Source: Gnetum montanum
Lineage: Eukaryota; Streptophyta; Gnetopsida; Gnetales; Gnetaceae
DNA: 64,000 nt
Direction: 5' to 3'
NCBI GenBank assembly: GCA_015680685.1
Contig: MNCI01026334.1
Span: 388,336-452,335 of the forward strand
Positions 21,241 to 33,659 of the stretch are shown piece after piece. The notes beneath the pieces are model-generated. The model searched no databases, was not told the origin of the DNA, and worked only from the letters and a program-made list of their open reading frames with translations. Numbering within the stretch: position 1 is the first letter of the stretch; every line of letters begins with the position of its first letter. The position numbers were made by a program, and so were the translations under genes.

Positions 21241-22640
21241 CATCAACAAATAGGGGCCAATGAAACACCACAAAATTTTGAGCTTAGTACTTTTCCAACA
21301 AGAATCAAGCTAAGTTATGACGTTTCCCCGACATGACTAAAGCTTGAGGGCCTCACAGAAAGCTTCAAGTAGAGTCGGACTCAACAAGGAGCAGTTCCCT
21401 GGGACCCATCAACAACCACAACAACATCTGCTATCAAACATGGCAACTTCGGAGCTCAAGATACTTAATCTTCACTAAGTATACATTCTCAGCGTATACG
21501 TCCAGCGTATACGCCCAACATTCACAGCGTATACGCCTAGCGTACACGCCTCACATGTACACTCAGCATGTATGATTGGCGTATACGCCCAGTATGCAAC
21601 CCCCGAAGACGGCATGGAAATAGCACTGCAGAGCAAAAAATTTGTACAAAGAATCAACTCACACGAATAGAGCAATCATCATATGTCGACATCATGCATT
21701 CTAAAGTTTATACGCTGAGCATGCACGCCCTATACGCCCAGCATGTACGAACTATACAACCAGTGTCAGATCAAGGTCAACCGAGCGGAGCAGCTACAGG
21801 CAGCATCTTCATGGAATCTGAATTCAAATTTGAAGGCCAAAAGACTTCTTTTGTTTTGATCAAGTCTATAAGCCCAGGTCATACGCCCAGCGTGTATACG
21901 TTGGCGTACAATGGTATACGCTGGCATACGGTGGTTTACGCTGGCGTGCAGCACGCTGTATACTTGTAAATTTCATTCTTTCGCACCCAGTCAACATGCC
22001 ACATGTCACCTGACCTGAGAGTCTAGCACTCCGCAGCCAATCATCCCCCTCAAAACCCGAGTCCCATGTCTAAACTGGTATAAAAACCCCAATTTTTCAT
22101 TTGGCAATTTTGAGCAAACCAAAGACAAAAGAACCAAAGACACTAAGAAACCAGAGCTAAAAAAAAACCTTGTACACTGGATCTCGACCCTGCACGCTGA
22201 GCATAAAGCCTTTACGCTGTGCTTGTAGTTGAACCCAGCACACAGCCATCCCTACATCCATCGGGGCTATTCGTCTGCCTTGTGTCAGAGTCACAACTAC
22301 GTTAGACCGGTGCATTGTAACTCTCATTTCACAATAACATTGCTACATTTCTTTGCTAAAATCTGTTACAGTTTTTCATTCATTGTTGCATGTTTACTGT
22401 TTACGCTCTTGTATGTTTACGCTTCGTTTTACATTCGTTATGTTGTTTACATATAACCCAGCGTACAGTATACCGGTGTACGTTTGGGGAAATCCTTGCC
22501 TGATCTGCGTGCGGACCACTCAAGGTACTTTGCATTCGTTAATTCCAACTTGCCCTCAAGTGAAGGTAGGGTCTTCTGTGTGTGTCCAGAGATCTCCAAG
22601 TTTCTATTTCATTCCAGCTGGAGACCGACGATTTTGGATA
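21241..22640 (+). repeat. Probable 3' LTR of element A (approximate)
   Basis: This segment has LTR features. It holds AGCGTATACGCC arrays at 21488-21600 and 21710-21960, a CCAAT motif at about 22037-22041, and a clear TATA box at 22079-22086 (tataaaaa). After the TATA box comes a plausible leader with TTTACGCT motifs to about 22460. A purine-containing aaataggggcc near 21247-21257 could be the polypurine tract. I did not find a matching 5' LTR in the window, so the ends are guesses. Confidence 0.5.
22079..22086 (+). promoter_or_regulatory. TATA box in the LTR-like end of A
   Basis: tataaaaa is preceded about 40 bp upstream by ccaat and followed by an A-rich leader. This is a good plant TATA context. 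Transcription would begin near 22110 and read rightward. Confidence 0.55.
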
Positions 22641-23213
22641 GTATAGGTAGCACTTTCTAGAGTGAAATTTTTTTTAGCTCTAGTGTCAATGACAGGAACC
22701 TTGGTTGAAATAGCCCCGTTTTGGCCTAAAATTAACTCTGGATTGCATCTATGGCTTTTCCATCCATCACCTAACCCTCTAAAGATTCAATTCTATCCTC
22801 CAAATCTATATTTTGCTTAAGATCTAAGCTTCTTTTATTAGTTTCATCACACTTACATTTTTCTCCCATCATTTGTAGTTTGGCCTTCCATAGGAGGCAA
22901 ACAATTCATAACTCATCAATAAAGCATTTTATTATTTGGGCAATAATTTGGAACCTTTCCCCCATATCAAAGCATCTCACTTTTATTATTATATGCTTAT
23001 TTACTCACATTTCATACTTAGAATTTTTTCGATCTCCTACCACATTCTATACTTAGTTAAATTTTTAGCCTTTCTATACTTAGTTAAAATTTTGGCATTT
23101 TACAATTAGCTATTTTTCCACATAAAAATTTCATTTTTGGGGAGAGATCTCACATCTTTCTCTTTGCATAATAACGTTAATATTTCAACATTTTATATCC
23201 TTTTATATAAGTT
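22641..23213. other. AT-rich spacer between elements A and H
   Basis: AT-rich sequence, with a short duplication of ctatacttagttaaa near 23048 and 23076. No coding signal. Confidence 0.4.
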
Positions 23214-24246
23214 ATTAATTAGTTGTGGGTAGTCCCTATGCCCAACCATACAAATCACAAGCATTCACACGTAATTAGGTTGAATTTGATGGACCTAATT
23301 ACCTAAACAACTAATATTCCTAAACAGTAAATTATATAGTTGTAAGCTATTTTTTTCCCAATCCACACTTGTGTTTGTCTATTTGTATGGTTAAGCATGG
23401 TTGAGGCATAAGATATTTATTTTTATATTATTTTTATTTTACTATTTTCTTCCTAATCCCTAGATGAATGAATGAATATTTAATGATTGAAATAATTAAC
23501 TAATTAATTACTTTATTAATTAGCTATCCTAACATGGAGTATTTGTTCCCACTTGTCGTACATATCCTGAACCTATACTCATGCTACTAAGTTACCAAGT
23601 GTATACTACTAGGCATACCAAGTATCCACTACTAGGAATACCAAACATTAATATGTTATGCTTAAAGTGGTTATATTCACATGTTTAAGAATAACAACAT
23701 TAATTGCTTAAGACCATGAATGTAAATTACATGTAAAGTAAAGTGTTAAAAAGTAGAATTAAACAAGTCTAAGTGTTGCAATGGATGTAGGAAATCTCAA
23801 TTTTATTGTCATCCATACAAATTTGTACATGTACACATGCAATCAAATAAAATGTTGTACAATCTTTTAAATCCATGATGTAGGTACTTAGAGGAAAAAT
23901 ATTATAGTTTTTGTGAAAGAAAACTACAAGAATTTAGCTAAGGTTAAGATTGAAAGGTATTATAAATGTGAGAGGTAGGCACATTTATATAAGAAATGAC
24001 TATGTACGCATTAATGTATTTACATCAACACATCCTAGTATGCATCGATGGGGATACCTTGACGAATATGCATTAACATAACTTATATTATTAATGGTTC
24101 ATCATATCCCCATGACTAACTAAAAAATCATCCTTGAGTGAAAAAAATTGAAATCAAGTTTCTTACAAAATTTGGGGAAGTATGGAATTTATTGATAAAT
24201 AAACATATTGACTAAATCTAATTAACTTTGAGTGTTGGATTGTACA
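23214..24246 (-). repeat. 3' LTR of Athila-like element H (minus orientation)
   Basis: Read on minus, it starts TGTACAATCC at 24246 and ends near 23214. It aligns with the LTR of element E (57582-58625). Both share TGTACAAT at the start, an AGTCATGGGG/ATATGATGA block, a TATA box (tatataaa here), and the ending CCAACCATAC with an ATCACAAGCATTC-like tail on plus. A palindromic ATCGATGCAT motif sits about 55 bp upstream of the TATA box. Confidence 0.7.
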
Positions 24247-26975
24247 ATCTTTACAAAAAATAAATGCCTTTTACAAAAAAATTTGGACACTTGGATAAAA
24301 TTATAGTAGGCACCTATTAAATGGTTTGATGTGTGATGAATTCTCATACTATGCCTAGAGGTGAAGGTTTATGTGGCTCTAATTGTCCTTCATCTTATTT
24401 TGGTGCTACTAGTGGCTAAGGTTATCTGGTTGCCACTAGAAGTTTGAAAGCATCAAAGAGTGCTTTCATCTTTTCCTCTTTGCTCCATGGGTTGTACATA
24501 GTCTAGGCTNAGACATTCAACATTAAACATAAAACATTTGCAACTTGGTTCTTCAATGCGAAGGAAATGTTTCCTTTGATGCCATACCCATGGAACATTC
24601 TTGCAGCAGTCCATATAAGTGAAGCAGCCTAGACTATGTACAACCCATGGAGCAAAGAGGAAAAGATGAAAGCACTCTTTGATGCTTTCAAACTTCTAGT
24701 GGCAACCAGATAACCTTAGCCACTAGTAGCACCAAAATAAGATGAAGGACAATTAGAGCCACATAAACCTTCACCTCTAGGCATAGTATGAGAATTCATC
24801 ACACATCAAACCATTTAATAGGTGCCTACTATAATTTTATCCAANGACCTCATTGAGTAGTCTCACTTGGTTTTTATAATAATTTTTGACTCATTCAAAT
24901 TTCAGGGCCTCATTTTTCCAAGTAGCTACCTCAATTGTAGTCTTCTGATGAAGAGCAGAAACCTCCTTCATCAAGAGATTGCAATTTTCTGTTGTCAACC
25001 TTCTTAAGTCCAATTCTACCTTGGCAAGCTACTCCTACTGCTAGCATATATAGTTGACCAGTTGGTCCTTCTACTACTCAACATTTTTTAGGAAGTGAGT
25101 ATTCTTGGTGAGGACCAAGTTCTCCTTGTAAATCTATGATAGGTCCTTATCAGTGTTGTTGGCCATAGCCTCTAACATAGATGCATCAAAGATCACCATC
25201 TCCTTTGCATTCTTAGCTTCTTGATATTTTTGTTCAAGTTGCTGGAAAGCTTCATCCCATGTAAGCTATGGCTTAAGAATGGTAGAGTTGGAGAGACAGG
25301 CTCTCAGCTCAAAAACTTCAATGGTTAACCATTAATTGGTCATGGTGGCCTTCTCAAGTTATGCATTGGTAATTAGGAGTTTGTCCCTTATCTCATGCAC
25401 ACGAGATTGGTCTATGGTGATTACATCAAAAAAATCAAAGATCTTTGGAAGTGATTGTTGGGCTCTAACAATTTGTTTCAACACCTCCTTGTGTTAGGGA
25501 GCACTCATCCAACTACTTCCTGATCCTATAGATGCATGGATGTTTTCCATGGTAGCAATGTTTGGCACAAACATTGAACGAACATTTAGGGCCTTTGCTA
25601 CCCTGTTAGCCACCGCCTTCACTGCTATCTTCTAGTCTTTATCCTACATCACTAGGACCATTGCCCCCTCACCTTCCTCAAACCTAACTAAGAAGGCTAC
25701 AACATTTTCTAAAATCTCAAGAAATGTTTCTCTTGAAATGGATACTATAACCTCATTGGCACTTGGATTTGGCCTAGTAAATGCCTAGTTCCTTTGTGTA
25801 GAGAATAGCAGGACTATCTCACTATCTAGCTAGTTGATGATCCTTGCAACCTTGTTGAGATGACTCATGATAGAATGGTAAATAGATGATTCCCCACCAT
25901 CTACAAAACCTTACTATTACTATAGTTTCTACTCTCAAAGTTTTCTAAGTCATTTGGTAGCTACGAGCACCTCTAGTGTCATTTCTAGGGCTACAAGTGA
26001 TGGTGGTGGTGGTTGCTCCTCTTGTAGCTTTACTACTACCTTATCCCTTATCATCTCCTACTAAGATGCAACGGGAGCATGATGGATCATGTCATTGGAA
26101 TAGCGAGCTATTCCTTTCCTTTTGCATAACTTGTAGATTAGCCATGGAAAGGGAAGTGTCTTTCTACCCTTCTCATTTTTCTTAAAGCATTTTTCAATCT
26201 CTAGGAAAATGAGTTGGGGTAGGTTGATTGGGAATTTCCTACTTAAAGTAGCACATGACCTGGCAGAGAAGGTTGTCACCATATTGAGCCTCACTATTGG
26301 GTTTAGGAAATAGGTTGCAACCTTGAAGTATGCCCTCTCCACCTTTGCGAGGGCATTATACTCCTTACAATCCACCCCATAGCATTGCTGCATCCATTCC
26401 TTCTTGGTCTCTGGGTTTGCCTACATGGATATTTCCACCAGCTATGCCCCATATGTTGGGAAAACCAAGGGCTTCTATTATGACCTCAATGAAATAAAAG
26501 ATGGTAATGTTGTTGAGTTTTACTAATGCATCTCCTTATTTTTCTAAAAAAGGTACGTCTTCCCCATGTACTACTCTCTATTGTTAGAGAGAATGGGCCA
26601 AAAAGGGGACCCTTGCAATTGTGTCTTGATATCTTTTGGCACTAGTTCCTAGAAGGGTTCAAAGTTGAAATCTTGTAGAATAGAACTTTAGACCTCCTTG
26701 GCCTCGATGTACTCCAAGAAAGCCTTTGTGAGAGTGACCTCTAGGTTAGGCCTTGGCCTAGGGGTCTTGTCTTGCTTGGATTGATCCATTTTGCCATAGG
26801 AATTTGCCTTACAAATTCTACTTTGGGTTTTTCCCAAAGAGGTCCAATAGCATGAGTGACCTCAGTCACTTGCTTTTGGGGTTGTGGCTACTGCTGTTGT
26901 TCATCCCTTCCTCCTTGGGATCGCATCTCCTTGGGATATGATGGGCCTCGCACTTGCGATTCTCATTTTGGTGTC
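24246..26975 (-). pseudogene. Extra reading frame of element H between integrase and 3' LTR (family X)
   Basis: A degenerate minus-strand frame starts near ATG 26973-26975 (MRIASARPI). The best preserved part, 26393-26061, reads CYGVDCKEYNALAKVERAYF, then SCATLSRKFPINLPQLIFLE. A plus-strand relative inside element G (33958-36540) shares this as CKEYDALKKVECANSKIATY and VTLSRKFPINLS, which shows one family in two elements. Long Glu/Lys/Leu-rich stretches downstream (about 25000-25700) look coiled-coil. The VT...SRKFPINLPQLI piece weakly recalls putative plant transposon domains that follow gypsy pol genes. Many stops are present. The block 24511-24844 inside it appears inverted by assembly. 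Its place after pol and before the LTR is the env-like position. Confidence 0.5.
24291..24844. repeat. Perfect-length 219-bp inverted repeat bounded by single Ns (assembly fault)
   Basis: 24291-24509 and 24626-24844 are reverse complements over 219 bases. An N follows each arm, at 24510 and 24845. The block 24511-24844 therefore behaves as a short contig placed backwards that overlaps its left neighbour. Flipping it restores the reading direction of the minus-strand gene at 24.8-27.0 kb and its match to the plus-strand relative at 36430-36490. Confidence 0.85.
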
Positions 26976-27620
26976 ATCTACAATCACAATAGAACCCATG
27001 ATTAACTCTTAGTTCATAACCTTAGTTCCTTGAATACCTTTCTTTCTTTAATTAGGTTATATTATTGGATGTTAAAGGTTAATCATTTAAGTGCTTGGTT
27101 GTGATCTTAGGCTAGGTGTATTATTTAATATTATTTTATTCTTAATTATCAGGCTATTTTTGTTGGTCTTAATCCTTTATGATGCTTAATTTAATATTAT
27201 TTTAATGGGTTGACATTATGAAGTTAGAAGGATTTCAAAAACTTTTCTAAGAAAAACCAAAGGTTTGTGTTCCCCATGACATAAAGCTTATGTTCGATAG
27301 CTCAAGTGTCAAAAAATGGATGAAAACAAGTTAGCAGTTTATTGAGTAAGGAGGATTGGAAGGTTCTTGGGTTTTAAAAAATTACAAAAACTGCTTTGGC
27401 ACTTTGGATAAATGATGAAAAATGAGCTAAGTGCTGCATGTATTTATAAATTTTTCACTTTGCATTGACTAGGCTACATCAATAGGGATGCGTCGATGTA
27501 GCTATTCTTAGCCATTTTCTACATAAAGAAATGGAGAAATTTCAGATGAGTTTTGGAATGAAACAAAAGCCCAATGGAAGTTAAAAAAGCTAGAGAATAA
27601 TGACAACAACATAGAAGAAG
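26976..27620 (-). promoter_or_regulatory. Leader with TATA box upstream of family X frame
   Basis: Read on minus, this AT-rich segment carries tttataaata (about 27446) with tacatcgacgcatcc and gatgtagcc upstream, then about 480 bp of leader before the X start. The part nearer the start (about 27300-26976) aligns with 33660-33957 in element G, including acaaacctttggttttt. This suggests the extra frame has its own promoter. It may instead be a decayed LTR. Confidence 0.4.
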
Positions 27621-28669
27621 TTAGGTTTAGCCTAGGAGAAGAAATTGGACATGATTTGGATGGAGTTGTGATGCTAAATAAAGCAAAATTGGATGTTCAA
27701 ATGCTATCAAAATGAATAATTAAGCAAGTAATCCATGGTAGAAAATTTAACTTTAGTTAGATCAACGGGGTGCAAGTGGGTCCTCCCCAAATCAAGTGTA
27801 TGTCAGTTATGCCTTTGTACACCATCATCATAAGGAGTCCATGGATCCCAAGGATAGGAATGATTGATTTAAATTAAATTTCATACCCATGAAAGAAATT
27901 GTTCAAGGATTATATGGTCTAGAAACAAAATTGAATAACTTGTTAGGGTATGAAGTAGTGAGGTGGTAAATGCTAGAGAGAGAATGTGAAAGAGATAATT
28001 GATATCCTAGTCCCATGAGTTTCTTGGCAAATATTTTAATTAAGATGATTTGATTCCATCTTGTTTCAAGTCTAGAAAAAGTCCATTCCATTATTAGTGA
28101 CCTTGCATTAACATGTTTCTCATTATCACCTATCAAAAGTTCATGATAACTCCAAAGGAGAACCATCACTCCAAGAGAAGAAGAAAAGAAAAGAAGGAAG
28201 TGAAGAGGATCTAGTTAGAGAGTACCTTCAAGCATAGGTAACATGTCTTTCTAGTCCCATAAGTAGTGCTTGTAGCCCATTATTAAGTCTAAGTAGTATG
28301 CTTTGAATTCCTATCCTATTTTGTTATTGTTGTTCTTTTTTCATAGGAATCACACCATGCAAAGACATGCTTGCTTTTGATGGTTAGCAATAGGAGTGAT
28401 GGTCCACTAGTGTAGTATTATGGAACTTAAGAAGGATGTTAAGAGAAAAACCTATATCAAATCCCCATGAGGTCACACACTTTTCCATTCCCACTTGGTC
28501 CTTCCTTAGTGTGCTATGTATCAAGATCATTGATTATTTTTAAGTATTAATGTGAAAGAACTCGTGCTTCTAGGATATTGATTTTCCATGGAATAGATGA
28601 AATGGGTGGAAGTTGTGAACTCACTGTCTAATACAATAATAAAATTGATAGATTATTAGTAGAGAATAT
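27621..28669 (-). other. 3' untranslated part of element H pol unit
   Basis: No open frame. It aligns in places with 59200-59800 of element E, for example gtgggtcctccccaaa at 27777 and 59231, and gtaacatgtctttc near 28229 and 59698. The shared text confirms that H and E are the same family in the same orientation. Confidence 0.6.
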
Positions 28670-30393
28670 AATTCATTGACAAAATTTAGCCTTTTTATTA
28701 ACCAACCATAATGGTGATAGCCTACCTTGAATAACTTCCAAATGAGTAGTGGTAATAACAAAAATTGAAGATTTCCAAGAAAAATAGTTAAATTTGATAA
28801 AATTGAAAAAAAAGAAAAAAAAATGAAAAATATATAAAATAATCAATAAAATATTTAATAAAATGAAAAAACATATAAAGAGCAATGTAAAACAAAAAGA
28901 CGAAAAATTGGTTAGCCTCATCAAGTCATTAGTATGGATGACCATCTTCCTAATGACTAAGTTGCAAGGAGGAAATCTCAAGGATGGAGCATGCATGTTC
29001 CTACATAGAGGTATTATTCTTGCTGGCTACTCTGGATTCTAGAAATGGCTTAACCTATTTGATGTTGACCAACAAATGTTTTTAAGGGTTGGTTTGGTAG
29101 TAAATGGTCATGGCTTTAGAAGGAAAAGTTGCATGTATGATGTAAGGTCCTTCCCATAATATTTGAAACTTCTTATGTTGTGGCACATGCATGGGATTCT
29201 CATAAAGAATGTTATTGCCAGGTTGGAATTTAATGCTTCTTATTTGTGCATCATGACAATGTTTGAATTATGTCTTGTGCATTTCATTCATCATTAGGGA
29301 TATTTGTCAATTTTCATCTAGCACATTAAGTGTCATTAGTCATTCTTTTTATGCTAAATTAATGTTGATGTTAAGCTCATTAGCTATTATGAGTGTATGG
29401 AGTTCAGCTTCAATTGGAAGTTTTGGTAACTTTCTATGCACTAACTTCTAGAGAGAGTAGTTTATCAAAAGCTTCCAAGTTGAATGACATGCCCAAAGAT
29501 CATTATTGAGTTTAGTGTTCTAGCCTTTCATATATCTACTAATTGTTCATTTTAGTATCCTAGTGATCTTTCTATTGGTAACCTTAGCTTGACCATTGGC
29601 TTGGGGTTGATAGGGAATTGTAAGTTTATGTTGTACCCCCAAGCGTTGCATTAGCTTCCAAAAAGTAGATAATGTAAAGTGTGTTCCATTGTAAAAATGA
29701 GTGCTCTAGGCACACCAAACCTATTTACCAGCTATTGTTGTACAAATTGAGCTACAGTGATGGATGTGCATTTTGATATTACTATAGATTTATCCCACTT
29801 GGTGTAGTAGCCAACAACAACAATGATGTAAATCTTTCCATTTAACATAGGAATGATGGGTCTCATGAAGTTAATACCCTAGAGGTTGAAAGGCTCTAGT
29901 GGTTAGATCCACTATTGGGGCCCCTCCATTTGTAGAGTCAATCCTCCATCCCTTTTACAATGCTTGCATGAAAGGGAGAAATGATGTACATCCTTGAAGA
30001 TTATTAGTTAAAAGTATCATGCCATGAAGATCTTTGTATCTATCCTCCTAACTGTATAATGGTCCTTACAAGGACCCTCATGAGTATTATAGAGGATGTG
30101 CAATTGATTAGTATTAGGTACATACCATCAAACTAGGCCATTAACACAAACCTTGTAAAGGTTGCCCTAGATTTCTATGTAGTGCTTAACTTGGTAAAAA
30201 AACTACTATTTCTGCTTATTGTCCCATTTAGCTAGGATTTCCTGTGTGAGAAGATAGGAGAGGAATTCATTATACTAATTGGTGTCCTTGGGCTCTTTCA
30301 CTTTACTAGATTTAGCAAAGAGGAGTTCATCTAGAAATTGGTTAGATAAAGGCTTCTCATTCTTTTTGCTATCCCATAGTAATTGATGAATCA
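28670..30393 (-). pseudogene. Athila-like element H: integrase and pol C-terminal remnant
   Basis: Minus-strand remnant of gypsy integrase. Near 29880-29560 it reads GKIYIIVVVGYYTKW, VAQFVQQ, LVNRFGVPRALIF and, frame-shifted, a YHPQ-NGQ-like part. It aligns well with 60938-61285 in element E. Lower down, 28996-28673 is a Phe-rich, hydrophobic frame equivalent to 60420-60190 in E; it may be non-coding, U-rich sequence. The upper end is cut at about 30393 by insertion of element G, and the continuation resumes near 38459. Confidence 0.75.
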
Positions 30394-31237
30394 TGTTAAT
30401 ACAGGCTATGTTGATGTAGCCATGTCGATGCATAGTTAGATGCATCGACGTTGACATAAGCAAAGCCAATATAAATGCTACTATCACTTGCATTTATAAC
30501 ATCTTAAATTGATAGCGTAGCAAAGCCCTTGTAGTGTAGTTTCTCTAGAGTTAAGATATTTTCCCTCGAAGTGTCCATAGTGTGAATTAAAGAGATTGTA
30601 TGGTGCTTTTTTCGAATGCCATATACCCAAACGAATTGGTATGAATGGAAATAAAGTTGAGATCTTGATATTCACTGTACCACTTGGATTAGTTTATTCT
30701 TTACTATTTGCACTTTACTTTTAATGCACTTTACATTCATGGTTTTAAGTAATTAATGAACTTAACCATAAAAACATAAGTATGATTACTTCAATCATAA
30801 TGTATTACACTTGATAATCCCAATAGTGGTCATTTGGTATGCCTAGTAATCACCACTTGGTAACCTAGTAGTATTGATACTAGTTTAGGATGTGTATGGT
30901 AGGTGGGAATAGTTACCTTAAGTTAGGATAGTTAGTTAATAGGTTAGTATAGTAGTTAAATAGTTAATTATTGAATCTTAATTTACTAATCTATTTGTTA
31001 GGATAGAAAATCTATAAAAATACAAATAAAAATAAGCATTGTAAGTCTTAACTCATGTTTGATCATATGTACTAATAACACAAGTGTAAGTTAGAAAGAC
31101 AATGATCATACAACACCCTGCTTCGTAGTTTAAGACTATGGAAAAACTTAGGAATTAAGTCCACAGAATTTGACCAACTCACTAGTGCACACTTGTGATT
31201 CATATGGTTGGACATAGGAGATACCCACTGCTCATCA
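30394..31237 (+). repeat. 5' LTR of nested element G
   Basis: The part 30666-31237 aligns with 37875-38446 over exactly 572 bases each. Both start TGATATTC, contain cacttggattagtttatt, ggtaacctagtagt or ggtaacccagtagt, and gttagttaataggtta, and end near tgctcatca/tgctcacca. Upstream, 30394-30665 looks like U3, with an atgcatcgacg palindromic motif and a TATA-like aatataaatgc near 30470. It starts TGTTAATA where element H stops. The matching upstream part at the 3' LTR is poorly preserved. Confidence 0.75.
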
Positions 31238-31256
31238 TTGGCACCATTGATAGGGA
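31238..31256 (+). other. Primer-binding site of element G
   Basis: ttggcaccattgataggga directly follows the 5' LTR. It resembles the tRNA-Asp-type primer site TGGCGCCGTTGCCGGGGA used by Athila and some Tat elements, with several C-to-T-like changes. Confidence 0.6.
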
Positions 31257-31389
31257 TTTTAGCTAGCTAAGTACCTTGATTAGTAGTAGAATGTGAAATT
31301 ATACAAAGATATTGTACATATAACACAAGAACAATGACTACTATCATTCAATAAGGGAAACAATTAAAGAAATAAAATACTAAAGACAT

Positions 31390-33620
31390 AGTTTTTTTTA
31401 TATACAACTAATATGGATTCTTTTGATAGGGAAGAATCTCCATCACACAAAAGAGAATTCAATAAACAACAAGGAGGACCAAAGAAGTTGTAATAACTTA
31501 GAGTTGTTTATGCCCATCCAGATGCTTATAGTCTAGATTTCACTATAATCCTTCATCAAGATGAATAGATGCACTAGAGAGACATGGAAGATAACATTAT
31601 GTTACCTCCCAACTACTCTATTCATACCATACTAATGACCAATCTTATTAGACTAGGCATCGCTTCACTCAACTTAGAATATGAGGTCTAAGACCACACT
31701 TACAGAAACTATCACCCTATAGATGCCTAGTAGAAGAAAGATTAGCATTTGGAAGTGTGATATGATGCCTCTAAGGGTAAGAGGATCTCAACACAATCAT
31801 TCTTGTAGCATCACAAAGAGGGCAAGGATTTCTTGTTTGGCCAATATCAATATATAGATTCTTCTTCCTTCTTTGATGAGGAAACCCTTCACCAATGGTT
31901 AGAGTCAACTTTGGATAACCTTGGTGATGGAAAGATAGTATATTAAGATTAGGGAGCCTTGAAGGATAGAAATCCTAGCCATTCATCTAATGACAAGGAA
32001 AATGATAATTAGAAGAACAAAGAAAAGTAGACAAATCAGGGTAGGGACTAAAAGAGATACACTAGTAGCTATCATTCACCTAGTCCTTCTTCTTCTTCAT
32101 CTTCAACATCCTCTACATAATCAAACTTTAAGAAAAGGAACCAAGGTCAAGTTAAAATGAGGAATAGTTGAGATTGGGATGGAAGTGAATGAAAAGATAG
32201 AGATGAACAAAGATCTTGCCAAGATGATCAAGACTAGAGGTAGAGGCAACCACAAGAGGAAGAAGAGCACCATTAAGAAAGAAGGCATAACAGAACTTAT
32301 CATAGGCATCATGGCCATGAAAGGAACCACTGTGAATGCCATGACTATTATGAGCCTTTGCTAGCTACCAAAAACATGCTTAATATTTTAGAGGTAGTGA
32401 GAATTTCTACAAGGCATTAGAAAGATAGCAGAATTAAATAGTTGAATATAAATAATATCCCAAAGATTGAAGTGAGATATAATGTAGATCCTCAAAATCA
32501 TCTTTAAGCCTTCTATCATGCATGTGCCTTGCAGAACATAGAGAATGAATAGTGGAAGCTTAAATTATTTCCAATGATACTCACCAAAGAAGTAGAAATT
32601 TGGTACCGATCCTTAGAATCAGAATTCATTTGTTGATGGAGTACCTTATTGGAACTCTTTAATGACAAATACCAAATGTACTCTAGAGTGTCTAACTTGC
32701 AAGGGTAGATCTAGGCATGGAAAAGTGGAAAATCATGAGTCCTTGGATGTGGCCTCGAGTAGGTACTAATCTCTATTGCATCAATGCCGAGGCCATGGAT
32801 ACTCCCAAAGGGAACAACTTCACCACATCATAGATGAACTTGGAAATAAGGCAAGGGAAACACTTGGGGTCTATGTCGAAGGGAGACTTTCTGAAATGCA
32901 GGTCCATCAAATACAAGGTTGATTGAATAGGTGATCAAAAAGGAAGGAAAGCTAAAAAAATGTGAGAGTATAGAGGAGTATGATAGGGACCCCTTGATTG
33001 CAAAAAGGGAAGTGTTTTTGTGACTTAGAGGGAAAGCCATTACTTTATGAAGTGGTGTAAAGAAAGGCCTTATTGATACAAAAATATATCACTAAGATAA
33101 TGGCTAAGGTGGATAAAATGTGGGACTTGTTAGATGAGAAGTTCCAAATAGCTCTCAAAATTACAGAGGAGAGAGGAGACCAAGGGAGTAGTGATCAAGA
33201 TAGAAGGAGAAAAAGGGCTATAGAAAAGGATTACCATTAGAAAAAGGTTAAAGATATAGTGGCTGAAGAGGTTTTAGATTCTAAAATAGATGATGATGGG
33301 TGTAAAATTTCCAATATGAACATCCTAAGGGATGTTGCCTAGTGTTGTTGCATCTATAGGAGTCTAGGGTGTATGCATTAAATCCCAAATTTACAAAATA
33401 GCAAAAACCCAAGTGGTTGCCTTACTCACAAGAAAACTACAAGTAGCAGTTTTGCCAACCAACATATTATCCAAGTGGACAACCTCCTCAACCTTAGAGT
33501 AGTACCAACAATGGTAACATCCATAGTTATGGGAGATGCCACCACTGTAGTAGTAGTATCCTACAAGCAGCCAGACCCTTATGGATACTATGTCCAATAG
33601 CTTGTATTCCCTCATGACTC
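31390..33620 (+). pseudogene. Element G: gag remnant
   Basis: Plus-strand gag of the H/E family, heavily broken. A Ser-rich stretch (about 32070-32110, SPSPSSSSSS) and Arg/Lys/His-rich stretch (to about 32300) are followed by a gag core near 32490-33050 with YNVDPQNHL, WKLKLFPMIL, VEIWYRSLE and LFNDKYQM. A Pro/Gln/Tyr-rich tail ends near 33600. The same Ser/Arg-rich part is seen on minus in element H (41430-41064), read there as RTSRYHSPCSP and SPSSSSSNS in another frame. No pol follows, so G looks non-autonomous. Confidence 0.65.
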
Positions 33621-33659
33621 ATCAATCCATGTTTCCTTTGCTTATCACTACTACCCTCT

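Noticed and set aside
22615-22640. Primer-binding site (tggagaccgacg) after the LTR-like end of A
   Set aside because: It resembles a tRNA-Arg-type primer site, but there is no gypsy internal region to its right, so it may be coincidence.
28673-28996. Membrane protein on minus strand after integrase of H
   Set aside because: The Phe/Ile-rich run comes from A-rich homopolymers on plus, and the equivalent in E is not conserved in residues, only in composition.
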